A stretch of DNA of 18,068 bases from Candidatus Levyibacteriota bacterium. Its GTDB lineage: Bacteria > Patescibacteria > Microgenomatia > Levybacterales > UBA12049. Positions 13,997 through 18,068 of this stretch are shown piece after piece. The notes beneath the pieces are model-generated. The model searched no databases. It was not told where the DNA came from and saw only the letters and a list, made by a program, of their open reading frames with translations. The number at the start of each line of letters is the position of its first letter. Positions within the stretch are counted from its first letter, which is position 1. The stretch lies in NCBI GenBank assembly GCA_016182425.1, contig JACPGP010000012.1, positions 1 to 18,068 on the forward strand, read 5' to 3'. A program made the translations under genes and the position numbers.

Positions 13997-14451
13997 TGCA
14001 TGATGCGCAAAATATGATTCGGTTCGGCGTATTCGACTTCGGGCAAAGCTTTATAAAGCTCAATTGTTTCCAAAACTTTATTTTTTTCTTTAAGTTTAAT
14101 TAGGTAAATGTTGGCAAGTTGTGGCGGAGGATTGGCAAAGAGTTGTTTTCTAGAAATAACGCCCATCTTTTTGTCTGCATCCTCAAGCCTTTTAAGCTTG
14201 TCTTCAATGGTTTCTTGTTTTTTTATCCGCTTGGTAAGATCTTCAAAAAAAACTTTTAAAAATCCAATAATTGTTTTTTTTCTGGCATGTTTCTGTTGGA
14301 TGAGTGCTTTGATATCATCAGGCGACTGCCCATTTTTGTACTTAACAATTACCTCATCAGGGACAAATCTGGGTTCTTGGGCGTGGGAGGTGAGAGGTAA
14401 GAGATGAAAAATTAGAAATAATAAGGAGAGAAAGATAGCCCATTGCTTCAT
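13993..14451 (-). CDS. Free-standing subtilase prodomain-like protein
   Basis: 152 residues: a signal peptide (1-24, SHA/QE), then RFVPDEVIVKYKNGQSPDDI (28-47), a charged helical middle (about 55-105) and a closing stretch IYLIKLKEKNKV...LPEVEYAEPNHIL (about 114-149). This is the pattern of a fervidolysin-type or I9-like subtilase propeptide. It resembles the prodomain of the next gene (GEIIVKFKDKQAPEDIRK...NVEYARPNY) but stops before any protease domain. Stand-alone propeptides can act as folding chaperones or inhibitors of subtilases. ATGA overlaps on both sides tie it to the cohesin gene upstream and the subtilase downstream. The role is inferred. Confidence 0.75.
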   Translation of the reverse strand: MKQWAIFLSLLFLIFHLLPLTSHAQEPRFVPDEVIVKYKNGQSPDDIKALIQQKHARKKTIIGFLKVFFEDLTKRIKKQETIEDKLKRLEDADKKMGVISRKQLFANPPPQLANIYLIKLKEKNKVLETIELYKALPEVEYAEPNHILRIMQ

Positions 14452-15014
14452 TGTCTTTCTATAGTTGTTCCTAAAGCTTCTTTAAGTACTGTAACTCTAA
14501 CTCCTTCCGCGGTTACTAGTGTTTCAGGCGAGAAGGTAATATCGGTTTTTTCACCAGGTTTTAGATTTGTAGTAAACGTAATCGTTGCCACTGTTCCGCT
14601 ACCGATTTTGGCTTTGGCCGTTGGCGCAGCTCCAAAAGCGTAAGTTATTTTACCTTTTGTGCTGTTAACATTTTTTAACAGCTGCAGGGGGTTTTCAAAA
14701 AATGTTCCAGGCGTTATGGCGACATTTTGCAAAACCTTGGGATCGTAGGTAATTTCCAGTTGCACTGCAGTAACCTCGTTTTCTCCGGTATCTATTGCCA
14801 CAGCAAGAGATCCAGATGATGAGGAAATTGCATAGGGACTTGGAAAAAAAGCAAGCGAAGTTTGAGCATTGACAATTTTTTCTGTTGGAGAGACAACTTG
14901 TGGTATAGAGGGAGTTTTTTCTGCTGGTTTGGGTTTTTCGGAAAAAAAGCTTATACCAATAGGTATGGCAATAAGAAGCAAAAGGCCAATGAGCAATGTT
15001 ATTTTTTTTGACAT
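14448..15014 (-). CDS. Membrane-anchored cohesin-only protein (paralogue 2)
   Basis: 188 residues from ATG 15014; a longer open frame upstream lies inside the preceding gene and is ignored. N-terminal anchor MSKKITLLIGLLLLIAIPIG (1-20) with a hydrophilic spacer to about 48, then a single cohesin-like domain (about 52-178): GSLAVAIDTGENEVTAVQLE, ITYDPKVL, ITPGTFFENPLQLLKN and GSGTVATITFTT. It has no dockerin and no juxtamembrane QQ motif. It is very similar in sequence and layout to the upstream protein (15019-15642), indicating tandem duplication. It is a likely surface receptor for dockerin-bearing proteins of the operon. Four bases separate it from the previous stop; no clear Shine-Dalgarno, so coupling is likely. 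Confidence 0.8.
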   Translation of the reverse strand: MSKKITLLIGLLLLIAIPIGISFFSEKPKPAEKTPSIPQVVSPTEKIVNAQTSLAFFPSPYAISSSSGSLAVAIDTGENEVTAVQLEITYDPKVLQNVAITPGTFFENPLQLLKNVNSTKGKITYAFGAAPTAKAKIGSGTVATITFTTNLKPGEKTDITFSPETLVTAEGVRVTVLKEALGTTIERQ

Positions 15015-15018
15015 AGGA

Positions 15019-15642
15019 TTATGGACTTGGTTTAAAAGGGCCAATTTCTGTTGATTGTTGTCCAGCTGATCCCTCTTGCACATAGAAAATAGTGGCGTTT
15101 TCTGCAGACTTGAGTACTGATACTTGCACTTTCTCGGCAGTAACGAGTGTTTTTGGAGAAAAGGAAATTTGGGTTTTTGCTCCTGAGGCAATGGTGGCGG
15201 TAAAAACAATAGCAGCTACTGTTCCTTTGCCTGTTTTTGCTCTCCCTGTGGGAGATGTTGCCAGAACATAGGAAATTTTTCCGTTTTTAGTATCAACGTT
15301 TTTAAGAAGTGTAATTGGGTCATCAAAAAATGTTCCGGGGATAATATCAACACTACCTAACGCGTTTGGGTCGTATGTTAGCTCAATTTGCACTGCAGTC
15401 ACATTATTTGCCCCGGTATCAATAGTAAGTTCCAAGCTGCCCGAGGTGGAAGCAATAATTAGAGGGTTTGGGGAAAGAGCAAGAGCTGTTTGTGTTGCTG
15501 GGGTGGGCGAAGGCTCCGGAGTAAGAAGAGGCGGAGCAATAGAAGTTTGTCCGCTCTTTTCGAATGGAACAAATGCCAGGTACAAAAGTCCGGCAGTAAT
15601 TATAAGAAGTACAAAAATGAGCATTAATGTTTTTTTCGACAT
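15019..15642 (-). CDS. Membrane-anchored cohesin-only protein (paralogue 1)
   Basis: 207 residues: anchor (about 5-25), spacer with a short P/T stretch (35-50), cohesin-like domain (about 53-180: GSLELTIDTGANNVTAVQIE, LTYDPNAL, IIPGTFFDDPITLLKN, GKGTVAAIVFTA, FSPKTLVTAEKVQVSVL) and a short tail ending GPFKPSP. It is paralogous to the next gene. The start is well supported by a strong Shine-Dalgarno (GGAAGGAG, 15651-15658) inside the last codons of the upstream gene, 8 nt from the ATG. Function: probably holds dockerin proteins at the membrane. Which dockerins it binds cannot be read from sequence. Confidence 0.82.
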   Translation of the reverse strand: MSKKTLMLIFVLLIITAGLLYLAFVPFEKSGQTSIAPPLLTPEPSPTPATQTALALSPNPLIIASTSGSLELTIDTGANNVTAVQIELTYDPNALGSVDIIPGTFFDDPITLLKNVDTKNGKISYVLATSPTGRAKTGKGTVAAIVFTATIASGAKTQISFSPKTLVTAEKVQVSVLKSAENATIFYVQEGSAGQQSTEIGPFKPSP

Positions 15643-15645
15643 AAG

Positions 15646-18000
15646 TTAATCTCCTTCCTGTAGTGCGAATTGTTCGGTAAACAAGGCATAATCGGTAAAG
15701 TCCGGCGATGGAAGCCTGCTGTCAACTTTTCCATCGTCGTTAAAGTCGACTTGCCGTCTGCAGTCATCTGTTTGCTTGCCTAAGCAACCAAAATATATGT
15801 TGTAATCCATCGTATCAAGCTTGTTGTCGTTATTCGCGTCGCCAAGAATAAGGGTGACAAGTGGTGAAATTTGATTTCCTTTACCTTGGATTATGTGTTT
15901 GATTCCCGGCACTCGTTTTCGCAAGTAGCGGGGAGACTTGATAAGAATTTGGTAGTCGCCGGTTGTTACTCTTTCGTCAACGACAATATCTTTGGCGACA
16001 AACTTGCCGCTTCCATCGTATTCCAGCTTATCTTGTACCGTGGTAAACCATTTTGCTTTTGATCCGTTAATATCGTCGGTTGGGTCAACCCCTGCTTCGT
16101 AGAAGTAAATTGCCAAGTCACGCTTCTCGTCTGTCGGTTTGGGATTGTTTTTCGCTTGGGGTGTTCCGGTTCTACCTTGCGGCCCAATGCCCGAAAGCGA
16201 AACACTTAGCGACATGGTTGTTGTTCCAGGGGGTATGGGTGTTGACGTTGCGGTTGGCCCAACAGTAGGTGTTGTTGTGGGAGTGAGACTTGGTCCACCT
16301 GGGGTTACCGATGGGGTAATTGTTGGCGTTGGTGCGGGACTTCCTGTTGGAGAAGGTGTTGGCGTATTAGTTGGAGTTACGGTTGGACCACCTGGAGTAA
16401 CCGTTGGCCTTGGCGTTACGGTTGGTTCTCCTGGACGAGGAGTTACAGTTGGCACAGCAGGTGGAGGCGCGCCGCCACCGCCAGCGCTGCCAATATATCG
16501 CAGTTGCCAGCAGTGAGCAACATCAGTATGAGGATCATCACTTTTTCTAGTGCACCAGTTGCTGGTTTCTTCTGCAATTTTATTAAAAGGATCTGGTAAT
16601 GTGTTTTGTGGACACTGGCTATTTTTTTCGGCATCAGTCTTAGATCCAGGGGGCTCGATACAAACAGCGGCATCGAAATATTCAGTTTCGCACTTCTCCG
16701 TTGGTTCTCCAGATTTAGTTACTTGTACCCATCGATAGACTTTATTTTGTTCGGAAAGTGGCAAAGTATCACTAACATTTGTTCCCATTTGCTCGGGTGT
16801 TCTTTCACAGCCAAAAGGTGTTCGGGTAGGGGCTGGAGGAGTATCAGCGCTTCCTGTATAAGTAATGGGGGTAGTTATTTGTTTTTGCACTTCATTTCCT
16901 TGCGCGTTTCTACCATAGAAATCAACCTGCACTTTTCGTGTTGTACCAGCGGCGTTAGGATTAAGTTTCCAATATGGATTGGCAAAAAATCTTGCTAAAT
17001 CAGAAGCGCCGGTAATTCGTTGTGGGTCAAGTCCACCACTACCCCCATCGCTATTTTGGATATGGATTTGATAAAGGGTTATTTGTGGACCAGTTGGCGG
17101 TGCGGTTGGCGCAGTGGTTGGTGTTGATGGACTACCCGCCTCAAGGGTAAACGCAGGAGATCCGCATCTTGCTCGATCATTGTCAACAACAGTTCCTTGA
17201 TTATTAAGTAGTTCTGCTAAAACAAAATGTCTTCCAGGGTCAAATTGTGCTGTAGAGCTTAAATTATATTCGCTTTCAGGGATTGGCGATTTCGTATCCA
17301 CAAACGTCCAGTTATCTCCTACTTCCACTGCGCTTGTTTTATTAAGCTGGTCATTATTGGAAATCCAAAACTTAATGCTGGTTGGGTTGCCTGTGTACTT
17401 TACACCAACAAAAATACTTTCCCCCTGTTTTGGTGGTGAACTGTTTGCAACACGTACTTCCGTACAGCGCGTTTGAGAAGGTGGTTGCGTGGTAGGGGTG
17501 GGGGTTGGGGTGGATCCGCCACCGCCTCCTCCTCCGCCACTTTTTCGCACATAGCAATACATCGTTTCTCCTTCCTCGTTATCAGCGCACTCGCCATCCG
17601 TGCGTGTCCAGATGTTGGGATCAGGGTTTGGGTCAGACGAACAGACGCTTGGTGCTACACATGCGGCGGCATATGCTTTTTCGACAAAACTGGCAAGGGG
17701 AGAAGCTGGGTTTGCGCGCGACTGTGGGGAAAGTGTCCAGTTATCGGGGAGGGTAATTTTAAGGTAGAGTTCGGGATTAGCTGTTTGCTGGATTACGTTG
17801 TTGCCTCCCTGGTCGCTTGTGAACTGTACAGTGCCATTTTGGGCGGCTTGTTGTTTGATTTGTGTTTGTTGTTGTACTATCCAGGTGGCTAAAGGCACAC
17901 CTGCGGCGATAAGTAAGAATAATAAAAGGCCAAGGGTTCGTTTGTAGCTGGAGTAGGCGATAAAGTACCAAAAACGTTTTAAGGGATTGATGTATTCCAT
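15646..18000 (-). CDS. Large anchored modular surface protein with dockerin
   Basis: 784 residues from ATG 18000. Order: TM anchor (about 21-42), juxtamembrane QQQTQIKQQAA (43-53), a beta/Cys-rich part (54-150), glycine run and P/T linker (155-176), a domain with CTEVRVANSSPPKQGESIFV (179-289), a domain starting ITLYQIHIQN (about 307-384), a second Cys-rich domain (396-504), a long P/T linker (511-592), a YLRKR module (595-718, RYLRKRVPG at 691-699) and a Cys-bearing dockerin (719-784; GDANNDNKLDTMDYN, VDFNDDGKVD), ending QEGD. The YLRKR module and dockerin match the C-terminal half of the 5797-6993 protein. No catalytic motif is recognised. As first gene of the operon it may be the main structural surface component. 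The TTG at 18042 is rejected as a start because it forms part of the -35. Confidence 0.8.
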   Translation of the reverse strand: MEYINPLKRFWYFIAYSSYKRTLGLLLFLLIAAGVPLATWIVQQQTQIKQQAAQNGTVQFTSDQGGNNVIQQTANPELYLKITLPDNWTLSPQSRANPASPLASFVEKAYAAACVAPSVCSSDPNPDPNIWTRTDGECADNEEGETMYCYVRKSGGGGGGGGSTPTPTPTTQPPSQTRCTEVRVANSSPPKQGESIFVGVKYTGNPTSIKFWISNNDQLNKTSAVEVGDNWTFVDTKSPIPESEYNLSSTAQFDPGRHFVLAELLNNQGTVVDNDRARCGSPAFTLEAGSPSTPTTAPTAPPTGPQITLYQIHIQNSDGGSGGLDPQRITGASDLARFFANPYWKLNPNAAGTTRKVQVDFYGRNAQGNEVQKQITTPITYTGSADTPPAPTRTPFGCERTPEQMGTNVSDTLPLSEQNKVYRWVQVTKSGEPTEKCETEYFDAAVCIEPPGSKTDAEKNSQCPQNTLPDPFNKIAEETSNWCTRKSDDPHTDVAHCWQLRYIGSAGGGGAPPPAVPTVTPRPGEPTVTPRPTVTPGGPTVTPTNTPTPSPTGSPAPTPTITPSVTPGGPSLTPTTTPTVGPTATSTPIPPGTTTMSLSVSLSGIGPQGRTGTPQAKNNPKPTDEKRDLAIYFYEAGVDPTDDINGSKAKWFTTVQDKLEYDGSGKFVAKDIVVDERVTTGDYQILIKSPRYLRKRVPGIKHIIQGKGNQISPLVTLILGDANNDNKLDTMDYNIYFGCLGKQTDDCRRQVDFNDDGKVDSRLPSPDFTDYALFTEQFALQEGD
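15651..15658 (-). promoter_or_regulatory. Shine-Dalgarno inside the EGD codons
   Basis: Minus strand GGAAGGAG, complementary to the CCTCC core of the 16S tail seen at 611-615, lies 8 nt before the ATG at 15642. It is also the coding sequence for the C-terminal Glu-Gly of the upstream protein. Confidence 0.75.
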
Positions 18001-18012
18001 ACAGATATATCC

Positions 18013-18042
18013 AGAATAGTAAAAAGAGGGAGAGATTGTCAA
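18013..18042 (-). promoter_or_regulatory. Promoter of the six-gene surface operon
   Basis: Minus strand: TTGACA (18037-18042), an 18-bp spacer and TATTCT (18013-18018), with +1 near 18006 and about 6 nt before the ATG at 18000. No other convincing promoter was seen between the operon's closely spaced or overlapping genes, so a transcript of about 9.4 kb is predicted. Confidence 0.65.
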
Positions 18043-18068
18043 TATACAAAACTGTTTGTTATAATCAC

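Noticed and set aside
13836..14063. Minus-strand frame across the start of the 581-residue subtilase
   Set aside because: It is an out-of-frame reading across the prodomain gene and the heptamer repeat, with no protein features of its own.
6990..15014. Alternative genetic code with TGA as glycine (code 25)
   Set aside because: TGA ends several overlapping genes in the normal ATGA arrangement, and proteins finish at expected domain ends.
15015..15209. Extended start of the second cohesin gene
   Set aside because: The extension lies inside the upstream cohesin gene; MSKK at 15014 aligns with the MSKK start of its paralogue.
16139..16516. Plus-strand frame rich in Val-Gly (likewise at 6272-6496, 7009-7311, 12327-12593)
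   Set aside because: These are antisense readings of the Pro/Thr linker codons; the repeated VGVGV pattern is a by-product of PTPTP coding.
18001..18042. TTG start at 18042 for the first operon gene
   Set aside because: This TTG is the first three bases of the -35 TTGACA, upstream of transcription; ATG at 18000 fits the promoter.

Overview
The window looks like a chromosomal piece of a Candidate Phyla Radiation (Patescibacteria) bacterium, most likely Microgenomates. The evidence is a divergent 16S rRNA 3' part, AT-rich genes with very short or absent leaders, and a surface-protein repertoire (N-terminally anchored cohesin, dockerin and subtilase proteins with Pro/Thr linkers) that I associate with that group. 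TGA is used as a stop in several genes, which argues against the recoded Gracilibacteria/Absconditabacteria. The phylum call is inference; the 16S should settle it.

Layout. 1-618 is the 3' part of a 16S rRNA; no 23S, 5S or Ile/Ala spacer tRNA follows on its strand. 619-1027 holds post-16S hairpins, then a promoter, a structured region and a strong intrinsic terminator that together look like an unannotated RNA of about 170 nt. 1028-1598 is a RelB/RelE-type toxin-antitoxin pair with a leaderless promoter and three GATATAT repeats spaced 11 bp. 1617-1849 (minus) holds tRNA-Cys, tRNA-Ile and a truncated tRNA-Ile-like 5' half. 1874-3619 has a half-size MFS protein, a minimal beta-carbonic-anhydrase-like protein and a CofE-like gamma-glutamyl ligase; the last two diverge from overlapping -10 elements.

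3616-18000 is an almost continuous surface-protein locus. Three minus-strand proteins combine an N-terminal membrane anchor, one cohesin and a C-terminal dockerin (3616-4656, 5797-6993, 6990-7838). A six-gene minus-strand operon (18000 to 8584) encodes, in order: a large anchored modular protein with a dockerin; two tandem anchored cohesin-only proteins; a free-standing subtilase prodomain; a secreted subtilase with dockerin; and a 1220-residue anchored subtilase carrying six Asp-box repeats and a dockerin. Embedded on the plus strand are an O-antigen-ligase/Wzy-like membrane protein (4660-5832) and an AbiEii-related protein lacking its catalytic part (7935-8579).

Taken together the locus reads as a compact cellulosome-like assembly built around proteases rather than glycoside hydrolases. 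Anchored cohesins could hold dockerin-bearing subtilases on the cell surface, cohesin-dockerin proteins could chain together, and the ligase-like protein could glycosylate the linkers or build the surface polymer. Sequence supports the domains, anchors and operon structure; cohesin-dockerin binding between these proteins, and the substrates, are inference.
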